Of a DNA stretch of 64,000 bases, positions 1-10,494 are shown in pieces. The notes under the pieces were generated by a model. The model worked only from the letters and a program-made list of their open reading frames with translations, searched no databases and had not been told where the DNA came from. Within the stretch, counting starts at the first letter, position 1. Each line of letters begins with the position of its first letter. The stretch comes from Pseudomonas putida (GTDB taxonomy: Bacteria > Pseudomonadota > Gammaproteobacteria > Pseudomonadales > Pseudomonadaceae): assembly GCF_003228315.1 (NCBI RefSeq), contig NZ_CP029693.1, forward strand, positions 5,986,501-6,050,500, written 5' to 3'. Made by a program: the position numbers and the translations under genes.

Positions 1-1392
1 GAATGGACATTGGCGTTCAACACCGCCGTCAGTTTCATGACCAACACCAACTGGCAGGCCTACAGCGGCGAGGCATCACTGAGCTATCTGAGCCAGATGG
101 TCGGCCTCACGGTGCAGAACTTCGTCAGCGCGGCCACCGGCCTCGCGGTGCTGGTGGCGTTGTGCCGTGGTATCGGTCGCAAGTCCACTCAATCACTGGG
201 CAATTTCTGGGTCGACATGACCCGCGCCACCCTCTACGGCCTGTTGCCGATGTGCCTGCTGCTGGCGCTGTACCTGGTCTGGCAGGGCGTGCCGCAGACC
301 TTCGCACAGTACGTGAACGCGGTGACCGTGCAGGGCGTCGATCAGGTGATCCCGCTGGGCCCGGCCGCCAGTCAGATTGCGATCAAGCAACTGGGCACCA
401 ACGGTGGTGGATTCTTCGGTGTCAACTCGGCGCACCCGTTCGAGAACCCGACCGCCTGGGCCAATCTGTTCGAGCTGGCGTCGATCATCCTGATTCCCGT
501 TGCGCTGGTGTTCACCTTCGGCCACTACGTCAAAGACCTGCGTCAGAGCCGCGCGATCATCGCCTGCATGCTGGCCTTGTTCCTGATTGGCGGCGCGACC
601 TCGCTGTGGGCCGAATATCAGCCGAACCCGGCCCTGAACAACGTCGCCGTCGAGCAGACCGCGCCGCTGGAAGGCAAGGAAGCCCGGTTCGGCACCACCG
701 CCACTGTGCTGTGGTCGGTGACCACCACCGCGGCATCGAACGGCTCGGTCAACGGCATGCACGACAGCCTCAACCCGCTCAGCGGCATGGTGGCGCTGGT
801 CAACATGATGATCGGCGAAGTGATCTTCGGCGGCGTCGGCGCCGGGCTCTACGGCATGCTGCTCAACGTGCTGATCGCGGTGTTCCTCGCCGGCCTGATG
901 ATCGGGCGTACCCCGGAATACCTCGGGAAGAAGCTGCAGGCCAAAGAAGTGCAGTTGCTGGTGGTGACCTTGATGGTCATGCCGATTGGCGTGCTGGTGC
1001 TGGGTGCGATTGCCGCGAGCCTGCCAGGCCCCGTGGCGTCGGTGAGCAACCCCGGTGCCCACGGTTTCAGCCAGTTGCTTTATGCATACACCTCGGCCAG
1101 CGCCAACAACGGTTCGGCGTTCGGCGGCTTCAGCGCCAACACACCGTTCCACAACCTGATGCTGGGCCTTGGCATGTTGATCGGTCGATTCGGTTACATC
1201 CTTCCGGTACTGGCCCTGGCCGGCAGCCTGGCGATGAAGAAAACCGCGCCGATCGGCCAGAACAGCTTCCCGACCCATGGCCCGCTGTTCGTGACATTGC
1301 TGACCGTGACCATTTTGCTGGTGGGCGGCCTGACCTTCTTGCCGACCCTGGCGTTGGGCCCGATTGCCGAACACTTGAGCATGGGCTTCTGA
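1..1392 (+). CDS. kdpA: Potassium-transporting ATPase subunit KdpA (5' end outside window)
   Basis: This is the K+-binding, channel-like subunit of the KdpFABC P-type ATPase in the inner membrane. The reading frame is open from base 1, so the gene starts upstream; 463 codons are present against roughly 560 in the family, so about 100 N-terminal residues are missing. The visible protein is a chain of hydrophobic segments with the pore-loop glycine signatures of KdpA, including TNGGGFFGVNSAHPFENP (about residues 130-150 of the visible part) and the NNGSAFGGF loop. It ends with TGA 7-11 bases before kdpB, with GAGGA between them acting as the kdpB ribosome site. The gene order kdpA-B-C-D-E leaves no doubt about the identity. 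Confidence 0.97.
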   Translation, partial: EWTLAFNTAVSFMTNTNWQAYSGEASLSYLSQMVGLTVQNFVSAATGLAVLVALCRGIGRKSTQSLGNFWVDMTRATLYGLLPMCLLLALYLVWQGVPQTFAQYVNAVTVQGVDQVIPLGPAASQIAIKQLGTNGGGFFGVNSAHPFENPTAWANLFELASIILIPVALVFTFGHYVKDLRQSRAIIACMLALFLIGGATSLWAEYQPNPALNNVAVEQTAPLEGKEARFGTTATVLWSVTTTAASNGSVNGMHDSLNPLSGMVALVNMMIGEVIFGGVGAGLYGMLLNVLIAVFLAGLMIGRTPEYLGKKLQAKEVQLLVVTLMVMPIGVLVLGAIAASLPGPVASVSNPGAHGFSQLLYAYTSASANNGSAFGGFSANTPFHNLMLGLGMLIGRFGYILPVLALAGSLAMKKTAPIGQNSFPTHGPLFVTLLTVTILLVGGLTFLPTLALGPIAEHLSMGF

Positions 1393-1402
1393 GGACTATT
1401 TG

Positions 1403-3460
<2,058 letters not shown>

Positions 3461-3472
3461 CCCACATTGCCA

Positions 3473-3576
3473 CCTGTGGGAGCGAGCTTGCTCACGATGG
3501 TGGCTAACGATAACGCGCCCTTTCTGACTCAACGCGGCGTCTTCAATTCCATCGCGAGCAAGCTCGCTCCCACAGG
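3473..3576. repeat. REP doublet (REPIN, 104 bp) inside the kdp operon
   Basis: Two inverted copies of the Pseudomonas REP palindrome (left arm GTGGGAGCGAGCTTGCTC, right arm the inverse) flank a spacer of about 50 bases. It fills the kdpB-kdpC junction and could form a strong hairpin in the operon transcript. Confidence 0.9.
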
Positions 3577-3603
3577 TTTATTTGCGAATTCGAGGATTAT
3601 GAA

Positions 3604-4152
3604 ATGACCACAATGATACGCCCGGCCCTGAGCCTGCTTGTGCTGATGACCCTGATCACCGGCGTCGCCTATCCCCTGGTGGTGACCGGCGTGGCGCAAG
3701 TCGCGTTCCCGGATCAGGCCAATGGCAGCCTGGTTCGCGATGCCGAGGGCAAGGTTCGCGGCTCATCGCTGATTGCCCAGGACTTCGTCGGTGATGCCTG
3801 GTTTCACCCACGACCATCGGCCGGCGCCTTTGCCACGGTGTCGAGCAGTGCCAGCAACCTGTCGCCGAGCAACCCGGCCTTGGCCACCCGTGTGATCGAC
3901 GATGCCAACAAACTGCTGGTGCCCGGTCAGGGGCCGGTGCCTCTGGCGCTGCTCACCACCTCTGGCAGTGGCCTCGACCCGCACTTGCCACCGGCGGCGA
4001 TTGCCTATCAACTGGCGCGTGTCGCGGCGGCGCGTAACCTGCCGGTGTCGACCCTGCAGAACCTGCTGGATGCACACATCGAGCAGCCGTTGGTAGGGCC
4101 GCCGGTGGTGAATGTGCTTGAGTTGAATCTGGCGCTGGAAAAACTTCAGTAG
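3604..4152 (+). CDS. kdpC: Potassium-transporting ATPase subunit KdpC
   Basis: KdpC is the single-span subunit that assists ATP binding by KdpB and stabilises the complex. The 182-residue product has one N-terminal transmembrane helix (about residues 7-28, PALSLLVLMTLITGVAYPLV) and a periplasmic domain with the family motifs GSSLIAQDF and WFHPRPS, plus the SGSGLDPHLPP segment. Length matches the family (about 180-190). ATG 3604 is preceded by GAGGA at 3592-3596 with a 7-base spacer, immediately after the REP doublet, so translation can initiate independently of kdpB. Confidence 0.97.
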   Translation: MTTMIRPALSLLVLMTLITGVAYPLVVTGVAQVAFPDQANGSLVRDAEGKVRGSSLIAQDFVGDAWFHPRPSAGAFATVSSSASNLSPSNPALATRVIDDANKLLVPGQGPVPLALLTTSGSGLDPHLPPAAIAYQLARVAAARNLPVSTLQNLLDAHIEQPLVGPPVVNVLELNLALEKLQ

Positions 4153-4154
4153 AC

Positions 4155-4263
4155 GATCGTTCCCACGCTCTGCGTGGGAATGCATCAATGGACGCTCCGC
4201 GTCCGCTTTGTTGGGACGCGGAGCGTCCCGGGCGGCATTCCCACGCAGAGCGTGGGAACGATC
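4155..4263. repeat. Second-type palindromic repeat between kdpC and kdpD
   Basis: A nested inverted repeat unlike the other REPs in the window: outer arms GATCGTTCCCACGCTCTGCG and its inverse, each itself containing the small palindrome CCCACGC/GCGTGGG, and an inner pair GGACGCTCCGCGTCC / GGGACGCGGAGCGTCCC. This is the only copy of this family in the 64 kb and fills the kdpC-kdpD gap. Confidence 0.85.
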
Positions 4264-4282
4264 ATTAGAGAGAACATAAAAC

Positions 4283-6928
4283 ATGAGCGACTCCGGCCGC
4301 GCCGACGCGCTGTTAGCCAATCTGCCCCGCGATGGCCGTGGCCGGCTCAAGGTATTCCTCGGCGCCGCGCCCGGCGTCGGCAAGACCTACGCCATGCTGC
4401 AAGCGGCTCACACCCAACTGCGTCAGGGCGTGAAACTCATCGCAGGCGTGGTCGAAACCCATGGCCGTGCCGAAACCGAAGCCTTGCTCGGTGGCTTGCC
4501 GCAGCAACCGCTGCTGCGCTCGGAATATCGTGGTGTGATGCTCGAAGAAATGGACCTCGACGGCTTGCTGGCCGCCAGGCCGACACTGGTGCTGGTGGAC
4601 GAGTTGGCCCACAGCAATGCCCCCGGCAGCCGCCACGCCAAACGCTGGCAGGACATCCAGGAACTGCTGGCCGCCGGCATCGACGTGTACACCACCGTCA
4701 ACGTCCAGCATCTGGAAAGTCTCAACGATCAGGTGCGCGGCATCACCGGTGTACAAGTCCGCGAGACCTTGCCGGACTGGGTGCTGCAAGAAGCCTACGA
4801 ATTGCTGCTGATCGACTTGCCCCCACGGGAACTGCTGGAGCGCTTGCGCGATGGCAAGGTCTATGTGCCGGAGCAGGCGCGGGCGGCCATCGACGCCTAC
4901 TTCTCCCAGACCAATCTCACCGCGTTGCGTGAGCTGGCGATGCAAACCGCGGCGGCGCAGGTCGATAACGATCTGGCCCAGGGTTATCGCCAGCTCGGTC
5001 AGGCGGCGCCCGCGGTGCGTGGTCGCTTGCTGGTCGGTGTCGATGGCGATGCCCAGGCCGAGCGTCTGGTGCGTCACGCCAGCCGCGTCGCGCAACGTCG
5101 GCATCTGCCCTGGAGTCTGGTGCATGTAGACAACGGCAGTGTGCGCGACGAGCAGTCGCGCCTGCGCCTGCAAAGTGCCCAGCAACTGGCCGAACGCCTG
5201 GGTGGTGAGGTGGTGTTGCTGCGGGCCGGCGAAGTGGCGAAAACCCTGATCCAGCATGCTGCTGAACGCCGTGCCACGCTGGTGCTGGTCGGTCAGTCCC
5301 GGCAGCGCCTGCGCCGTCGGCTGTTCGGTGGAGGCCTGGCGGCGCGTTTGTTGCGACAGGCGCGCGGGCTGGAGATCAACGTCATCGACAGTGACCATGA
5401 ACAGGATCAGGCACGTCCGCGTCCGGTCCAGTCGCTGGAGTGGTTCGACTATGCCCTGGCCGTCGTGGCGACCGTGCTTGCCAGTGCCCTGGCCTGGGCG
5501 GTGGCAAGTATTCTGCCGTTGCCGAATATCTCGCTGGTGTTCCTCGCGGCCGTGCTTTTGGTCGCGGTGCGCAGCAGCCTGGGGCCTGCGCTGTTTTGCG
5601 CCGCGCTGTCGTTCCTGACCTACGACTTCCTGTTCATCCCACCGAATTTTTCCTTCCATATCCAGCGCGAAGAAGACGTGCTGACCTTGCTGTTCTTCCT
5701 GCTGATGGCCGCGCTGACCGGCAACCTGGCAGCGCGACAGCGCCGGCAATTGCAGGCCTTGCGCGACACCCAGGAGGAAACCACCGAACTGCTCGACCTG
5801 TCGCGCAAGCTCACGGCCGCCACCGACCGGCAGGCCGTGATCAACGCCGCTGCCCATCATCTGGAAGGCTGGAGCGATTTGCAGCTGTGCCTGCTCAATC
5901 GCGACGGTCAGAGTGGCTGGAAAGTCGAAACCGGTGGCCCGCTGGAGTTCACCGAAGCGGAGCGCGCCGCCGCCGATTGGGCCTGGCAACACGATCAACC
6001 GGCAGGCGCGGGCACCGGCACCTTGCCGTTCGGGCGTTGGTGGTGGTGGTCGTTGTCCATGGAAGACGGTCCGCTGGCACTGCTCGGCGTCTGCGCCAGG
6101 GAGGGGCAGACCTTGAGCGGCCAGCGTCGGCGCTTGTTGACCGCATTGAGTCAGCCGCTGGCCCAGGCGCTGGCCCGTGCTCAATTGGCCGATGACCTGG
6201 AGGCGGCACGGCTGCACGGCGAGACCGAGCAACTGCGCAGTGCCTTGCTGGCCTCGGTGTCCCACGATCTGCGCACGCCATTGACCTCCATGCGCGGCAG
6301 CATCGACAGCCTGCTGGCGCTGGGCGAGGCGATCCCGCTGGCGGATCGCCGTGAGTTGCTCGAAGGCACCCGCGATGAAGCCGAGCGCCTGGATCGCTAC
6401 ATCCAGAACCTGCTGGACATGACCCGCCTCGGCCACGGCGCGCTGAAACTGGCGCGGGACTGGGTCTCGCCGGCGGACATCGTCGGCAGTGCGCTGATTC
6501 GCCTGCGTGCGGTGCTGGCGCCGTTGCAGGTCAGCACCGAGGTGCCGGCGCAATTGCCGCTGCTGTTCGTCCATGCCGCGCTGATCGAGCAGGCGTTGAT
6601 CAACGTGCTGGAAAATGCCGCGCGTTTCTCGCCGTCCCACGGACGTCTTCAAGTACGCGCCGGGACGGATGACACGGAGCTTTTTTTCTCGGTGAGCGAT
6701 GAGGGCCCGGGGATACCCGAGGCGGACAGGGCGAAGATTTTCGACATGTTCTACACCGCTGCACGCGGTGATCGTGGCGGGCAGGGCACGGGGCTGGGGC
6801 TGGCGATCTGTCAGGGCATGGTGGGCGCCCATGGCGGGCGGATCAGTGTTGCCGATGGCATCGAAGGGCGCGGCACCTGCATCACCTTGCACCTTCCCTT
6901 GCAGGCTCAGCCTGCTTTTGAAAATTAG
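4283..6928 (+). CDS. kdpD: Sensor histidine kinase/universal-stress fusion KdpD
   Basis: KdpD is the membrane sensor kinase that activates kdp transcription through KdpE when K+ is scarce. The 881 residues show, in order: an N-terminal KdpD domain with Walker A GAAPGVGKT (27-35) and a DELAH Walker B; a universal-stress-like domain (about 250-370); four clustered transmembrane helices (about 390-495); a GAF-like linker; and a HisKA/HATPase module with phospho-acceptor His661 in SVSHDLRTPLTSM, then the N box (ENAARFSP) and G boxes (DEGPGIP, GTGLGLAI). The length is typical (about 885-895). The ribosome site is weak, and the gene follows a palindromic element rather than being coupled to kdpC. 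Confidence 0.97.
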   Translation: MSDSGRADALLANLPRDGRGRLKVFLGAAPGVGKTYAMLQAAHTQLRQGVKLIAGVVETHGRAETEALLGGLPQQPLLRSEYRGVMLEEMDLDGLLAARPTLVLVDELAHSNAPGSRHAKRWQDIQELLAAGIDVYTTVNVQHLESLNDQVRGITGVQVRETLPDWVLQEAYELLLIDLPPRELLERLRDGKVYVPEQARAAIDAYFSQTNLTALRELAMQTAAAQVDNDLAQGYRQLGQAAPAVRGRLLVGVDGDAQAERLVRHASRVAQRRHLPWSLVHVDNGSVRDEQSRLRLQSAQQLAERLGGEVVLLRAGEVAKTLIQHAAERRATLVLVGQSRQRLRRRLFGGGLAARLLRQARGLEINVIDSDHEQDQARPRPVQSLEWFDYALAVVATVLASALAWAVASILPLPNISLVFLAAVLLVAVRSSLGPALFCAALSFLTYDFLFIPPNFSFHIQREEDVLTLLFFLLMAALTGNLAARQRRQLQALRDTQEETTELLDLSRKLTAATDRQAVINAAAHHLEGWSDLQLCLLNRDGQSGWKVETGGPLEFTEAERAAADWAWQHDQPAGAGTGTLPFGRWWWWSLSMEDGPLALLGVCAREGQTLSGQRRRLLTALSQPLAQALARAQLADDLEAARLHGETEQLRSALLASVSHDLRTPLTSMRGSIDSLLALGEAIPLADRRELLEGTRDEAERLDRYIQNLLDMTRLGHGALKLARDWVSPADIVGSALIRLRAVLAPLQVSTEVPAQLPLLFVHAALIEQALINVLENAARFSPSHGRLQVRAGTDDTELFFSVSDEGPGIPEADRAKIFDMFYTAARGDRGGQGTGLGLAICQGMVGAHGGRISVADGIEGRGTCITLHLPLQAQPAFEN

Positions 6929-6996
6929 GAGCCGAAAGTGAAGCCTGATCGTGCTTGCGTTACTCTTTTGCCAACTTTCTTCCTTGATGGGAAACC

Positions 6997-7689
6997 ATGA
7001 GCCAGACCGCGACCATTTTGGTCATCGATGACGAACCGCAAATCCGCAAGTTCCTGCGCATCAGCCTCGTTTCCCAGGGCTACAAAGTGCTGGAAGCCGG
7101 AACCGGCAGCGAAGGGCTGGCCCAGGCCGCGCTGAACAAGCCGGACCTGCTGGTGCTCGACCTCGGTCTGCCGGACATGGACGGCCAACAGGTGCTGAGT
7201 GAGTTTCGCCAATGGTCCAAAGTGCCGGTGCTGGTGCTCTCGGTGCGCGCCAGCGAAGGGCAGAAGGTGGAAGCGCTGGATGGCGGCGCCAATGACTACG
7301 TGACCAAACCCTTCGGTATCCAGGAATTCCTGGCGCGGATTCGTGCGTTGCTGCGCCAGGTACCGATCGGCGAGACCCAACAAGCGGCGCTGAACTTCGG
7401 CCCGCTGACGGTGGATCTGGCCTATCGCCGGGTGCTGCTCGACGGCAACGAAGTGGCGCTGACCCGCAAGGAGTACGCAGTGCTTGCGCAACTGGCTCGC
7501 CATCCGGGACGGGTCATCACCCAGCAACAACTGCTCAAGGACATCTGGGGGCCGACCCACACCGAGGACAGCCATTACCTGCGGATCGTGGTCGGGCATT
7601 TGCGGCAGAAGCTGGCGGATGATCCGACGCAGCCAAGGTTTATCGTGACCGAGGCGGGGGTGGGGTATCGGTTGTTGAGTGAGGGGTAG
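6997..7689 (+). CDS. kdpE: Response regulator KdpE
   Basis: KdpE is an OmpR/PhoB-family DNA-binding regulator and the partner of KdpD. The 230 residues contain a receiver domain with the acidic pair near the N-terminus (VIDDEPQIRK), the phospho-acceptor Asp in LLVLDLGLPDMDG, and the conserved Lys in NDYVTKPF. A C-terminal winged helix follows (about 130-228; LTRKEYAVLAQLARHPGRVIT ... HYLRIVVGHLRQKL). The start ATG 6997 lies 68 bases after kdpD, so the two are probably co-transcribed. Length and domain order are normal. Confidence 0.97.
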   Translation: MSQTATILVIDDEPQIRKFLRISLVSQGYKVLEAGTGSEGLAQAALNKPDLLVLDLGLPDMDGQQVLSEFRQWSKVPVLVLSVRASEGQKVEALDGGANDYVTKPFGIQEFLARIRALLRQVPIGETQQAALNFGPLTVDLAYRRVLLDGNEVALTRKEYAVLAQLARHPGRVITQQQLLKDIWGPTHTEDSHYLRIVVGHLRQKLADDPTQPRFIVTEAGVGYRLLSEG

Positions 7690-7715
7690 CCTTTGGATTT
7701 TGTGTTGAATGATCC

Positions 7716-7816
7716 GGCCTCATCGCGGGCAAGCCTTGCTCCTACAGATCTGTGTCGAAATCAATATTTATGAACGACGCATGCCTGTAGGAGCAAGGCT
7801 TGCCCGCGATGAGGCC
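7716..7816. repeat. REP doublet, inverted (head-to-head) arrangement
   Basis: Left arm CATCGCGGGCAAGCCTTGC and right arm its inverse, with the CTCCTACAG ends facing inward. It separates kdpE from the convergent patatin gene and could act as a bidirectional transcript end. Confidence 0.88.
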
Positions 7817-7837
7817 CGTCAATTCACCCGAGAAACC

Positions 7838-8878
7838 TCAGGACTCCCGCTCATTCTCATACCGATCCAATGTATCCCGTGCAATCTCCCGTCCCAGCGC
7901 AATCAACTCCGGCGCCTTGTAAAACTCAAAAAACCGGCACACCCGTTTCGGTACGTTGATCAGGATGTCCGGCGGATACCCGGCAATCTTGTACTGCGCC
8001 AGCGAGGTCTGCATCACCTCGAAACTCTGGTTGATCAGGTCCAGCAACGACGCCGGCCCCACGTTGTCGATGATGAACGAGCCGGTGGCGGACTTCGGCG
8101 CGCCGTCACGCTCAGGGGCGGCGGCCGGTTGCTGCGCTTCGGGTTCGGCGGACTCGACCCAGGGATTGATCTCGGCCGCTTCGGCCATCAAGGCTTCTTT
8201 CTCCAGCCGCAGTAACTGCTCGGCCTGCTTGCGCCGGAACGGCATCTTCGAGCCGAGCGAACTGATCAGGCTGTCGAAACGGGTCTTGAACGCGGCAGGG
8301 CGCTGGATCACCGGCATCTGATAGTGACGCTGGTTGGTCGAGTTGAGGTTGACCGCAATGATCAGATCGCAGTGGCTCGACACCACCGGCACGATCGGCA
8401 GAGGGTTGAGAATGCCGCCGTCCACCAGCATGCGGTTGCCCTGCATCACCGGGGTAAACAGGCTGGGAATCGCCGCCGAGGCGCGCATGGCCTGGTGCAG
8501 GCAACCTTCCTGAAACCAGATTTCCTGCTGGTTGGTCAGGTCGGTGGCCACCGCCGTGTAGGGGATGCGCAAATCTTCGATATTGATCTCGCCGACGATC
8601 TTGCGGATCTGCCCGAACACCTTTTCCCCACGAATCGCACCGAGGCGAAAACTGACATCCACCAAACGCAGTACGTCGAGATAATCCAGGCTCTCGATCC
8701 ACTCGCGATAATCATCGAGCTTGCCGGCGGCGTAGATCCCGCCGACCACTGCCCCCATGGAGCAACCGGCAATGCAGGCGATGTCGTAGCCGCGCCGTTC
8801 GATCTCCTGGATCACGCCAATGTGGGCATAACCCCGGGCTCCACCCGAGCCCAATACCAGTGCGACACGCTTTTTCAT
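7838..8878 (-). CDS. Patatin-like phospholipase family protein (RssA type)
   Basis: A predicted serine acyl hydrolase acting on lipids; the substrate is unknown. Near the N-terminus GSGGARGYAHIGV forms the oxyanion-hole glycine motif. The nucleophile elbow GCSMG (GxSxG) follows about 30 residues later, and the catalytic Asp lies in MLVDGGILNPLP. The core resembles the bacterial RssA/YchK group, with no signal peptide and no beta-barrel domain of the PlpD type. A C-terminal extension (about residues 240-346) is rich in Glu, Ala and Pro and is less conserved in appearance. It is a monocistronic minus-strand gene between kdpE and a divergent lipoprotein gene. Confidence 0.85.
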   Translation of the reverse strand: MKKRVALVLGSGGARGYAHIGVIQEIERRGYDIACIAGCSMGAVVGGIYAAGKLDDYREWIESLDYLDVLRLVDVSFRLGAIRGEKVFGQIRKIVGEINIEDLRIPYTAVATDLTNQQEIWFQEGCLHQAMRASAAIPSLFTPVMQGNRMLVDGGILNPLPIVPVVSSHCDLIIAVNLNSTNQRHYQMPVIQRPAAFKTRFDSLISSLGSKMPFRRKQAEQLLRLEKEALMAEAAEINPWVESAEPEAQQPAAAPERDGAPKSATGSFIIDNVGPASLLDLINQSFEVMQTSLAQYKIAGYPPDILINVPKRVCRFFEFYKAPELIALGREIARDTLDRYENERES

Positions 8879-9099
8879 GAATCGCCCTCGTTTGAATGAT
8901 TGAACAATGCACCCATCGAGGGGCGTGCTTCAATCGTTCAGGTCGCATGCGCAAGAGAGTGCGTCGTTTTTTCGACAGCTTATGGCGGCACTTGATTATT
9001 CTTGTCCGCGCTATAGTTTGCGCAGGCGACGGACGGCACTTTTACCGCGCCAGACCGTCCTACGTGCATGACTGTTTCCTTTACGTTGAGGTGTAAGTG

Positions 9100-9378
9100 A
9101 TGAAAGCCTGGATCTGTGTGCCATTGATTGCCCTGGCACTGGCCGGTTGTGCCGGCAAAACCGCTTATCGCGACAGCTGCGGTAGCAACCTCGATGCCGC
9201 ATGGCGTGAACTGGATCTGGCCAAGGCCGAGGGGTTCGCCGGAACCGTCAGCTATTCCAAGGCCCTGTCGCTGCTGACTGCGGCCAAGACGCAACAGCAA
9301 TTCGAGGGTTATGAGGGCTGCACCAGCAAAGCCGAGAAGGCACGTTTTTATATTCGCGAATCCCGCGCGGGGCGTTAA
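9100..9378 (+). CDS. Small predicted outer-membrane lipoprotein
   Basis: The 92-residue product begins with a lipoprotein signal peptide and lipobox LAGC (Cys at about residue 18). Ser/Gly do not follow an Asp+2 inner-membrane retention signal, so outer-membrane sorting is likely. The mature part contains two further cysteines and an Ala/Lys-rich helical stretch (AAWRELDLAKAEG ... YSKALSLLTAAKTQQQFEGYEGC) resembling short TPR-like lipoproteins of Pseudomonas. I start at ATG 9100 because GAGGTG (9088-9093) is 6 bases upstream; a GTG at 9097 precedes it in frame. Function is not recognised. Confidence 0.8.
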   Translation: MKAWICVPLIALALAGCAGKTAYRDSCGSNLDAAWRELDLAKAEGFAGTVSYSKALSLLTAAKTQQQFEGYEGCTSKAEKARFYIRESRAGR

Positions 9379-9392
9379 AAACACTGCTAATC

Positions 9393-9475
9393 CTGTAGGA
9401 GCCAGCTTGCTGGCGATCGACCTTCAATGATCACCACGATCTTCAGGGTGCTATCGCAGGCAAGCCAGCTCCTTC
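9393..9475. repeat. Degenerate REP doublet
   Basis: Arms CTGTAGGAGCCAGCTTGCTGG and an imperfect inverse ending AAGCCAGCTCCTTCAG. This is a diverged member of the REP family with several arm mismatches. Confidence 0.7.
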
Positions 9476-9503
9476 AGCTTTGCAGTCGTTCAGGAGTCAC
9501 CCC

Positions 9504-10262
9504 ATGATTGACCGGTTGGTTGCCCGTGTCCTGGGCCTGGAAGTTCGTCTGCTGGCCTGTCAGGCGCGTTTGATTGCCCGCACTGACCCGGAAGCCCTGC
9601 ACGACCTGCGCACCACGGTTCGGCGCTTGCGCAGCCTGTTGCGCCCGTTGCGCGGTGTGCCCGGTGTCGAACAACTTGAAGTGGCGGCGTCCGGCGTCGG
9701 TGAGCTGACCACGCCACTGCGTGATCGCGAGGTGCTGGCGGCCTGGCTGTTCGAACACGGTCAGCCGCAAGCTGCGCAATGGCGTATGGCGCAGATGGCC
9801 AAGGCCTATCCGGCGGTCGCGACGAGCGCCGAGCTGGGGCATTTGTTGATGATTCTCGAAGCCTTTCCACGCTTTTTACGTGCAGCCCAACGTCAGGGAT
9901 TGCTCAAGGGCCTGGGCAAACGCATCAGCAAGCGCCTGGGCAAACAGTGGAAAAAGCTCGACGAATCCTTGCACGATCCCGCCCACGACCGTCATCGCCT
10001 GCGTCTGTTGATCAAGCGTGTGCGCTATGGCATCGAAGCCTATCCCGAGCTGGATCGCCTGCCGAAAGCTGCCGTGCCCAGGTTGAAGTCAGCCCAGGGC
10101 GCGCTGGGGGATTGGCATGATTGTCTGCAATGGCTGGCCAGGGCTGAGCAGGAGGCGGACCTGCAGCCCTGCGTTGCCATCTGGAAAACCGATATGGCCG
10201 AGGCTGAACAGCGCGCCGACCGGGTCCTCGACAAACTTGACCGGGCCTGTTTCAAATCCTGA
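9504..10262 (+). CDS. CHAD domain-containing protein
   Basis: A CHAD (conserved histidine alpha-helical) domain protein of 252 residues. Family members bind inorganic polyphosphate. The signature is the His-containing helix with basic residues, EALHDLRTTVRRLRSLLRP (residues about 29-47), repeated later as DRHRLRLLIKRVRYGIEAYPEL and ending QGALGDWHDCLQWL, as in the two four-helix halves of the fold. No CYTH triphosphatase domain is attached and none is encoded next door. ATG 9504 is chosen over an earlier in-frame codon because CAGGAG sits 7 bases upstream. The gene stands alone between REP elements. Confidence 0.85.
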   Translation: MIDRLVARVLGLEVRLLACQARLIARTDPEALHDLRTTVRRLRSLLRPLRGVPGVEQLEVAASGVGELTTPLRDREVLAAWLFEHGQPQAAQWRMAQMAKAYPAVATSAELGHLLMILEAFPRFLRAAQRQGLLKGLGKRISKRLGKQWKKLDESLHDPAHDRHRLRLLIKRVRYGIEAYPELDRLPKAAVPRLKSAQGALGDWHDCLQWLARAEQEADLQPCVAIWKTDMAEAEQRADRVLDKLDRACFKS

Positions 10263-10276
10263 ATCCACCACCTGAC

Positions 10277-10370
10277 CCTGTAGGAGCGAGCCTGCTCGCG
10301 ATGGCGGCCGTACAGCCAACACTAGTGTTGAATGTCATGGCCCCATCGCGAGCAGGCTCGCTCCTACAGG
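10277..10370. repeat. REP doublet (94 bp)
   Basis: Outer ends CCTGTAGG and CCTACAGG, arms GAGCGAGCCTGCTCGCGATGG and inverse, spacer containing ACACTAGTGT. It lies just after the CHAD gene. Confidence 0.92.
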
Positions 10371-10494
10371 GTTTTGTCTCTGGCGTGAACCAGCTGCGGC
10401 CCTTCTGCCGGTTAATTTGGCCGGAACAGGCGCTGTACACCCTTGGCCGTCTGGTTAAGATCCCTCCATTCTTTTAACGCCCATTGAGGTTTCC

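Noticed and set aside
8981..9099. Clear sigma-70 promoter before the lipoprotein gene
   Set aside because: TTGATT (8992) and TATAGT (9012) are only 14 bases apart, too close for a standard promoter; not listed.
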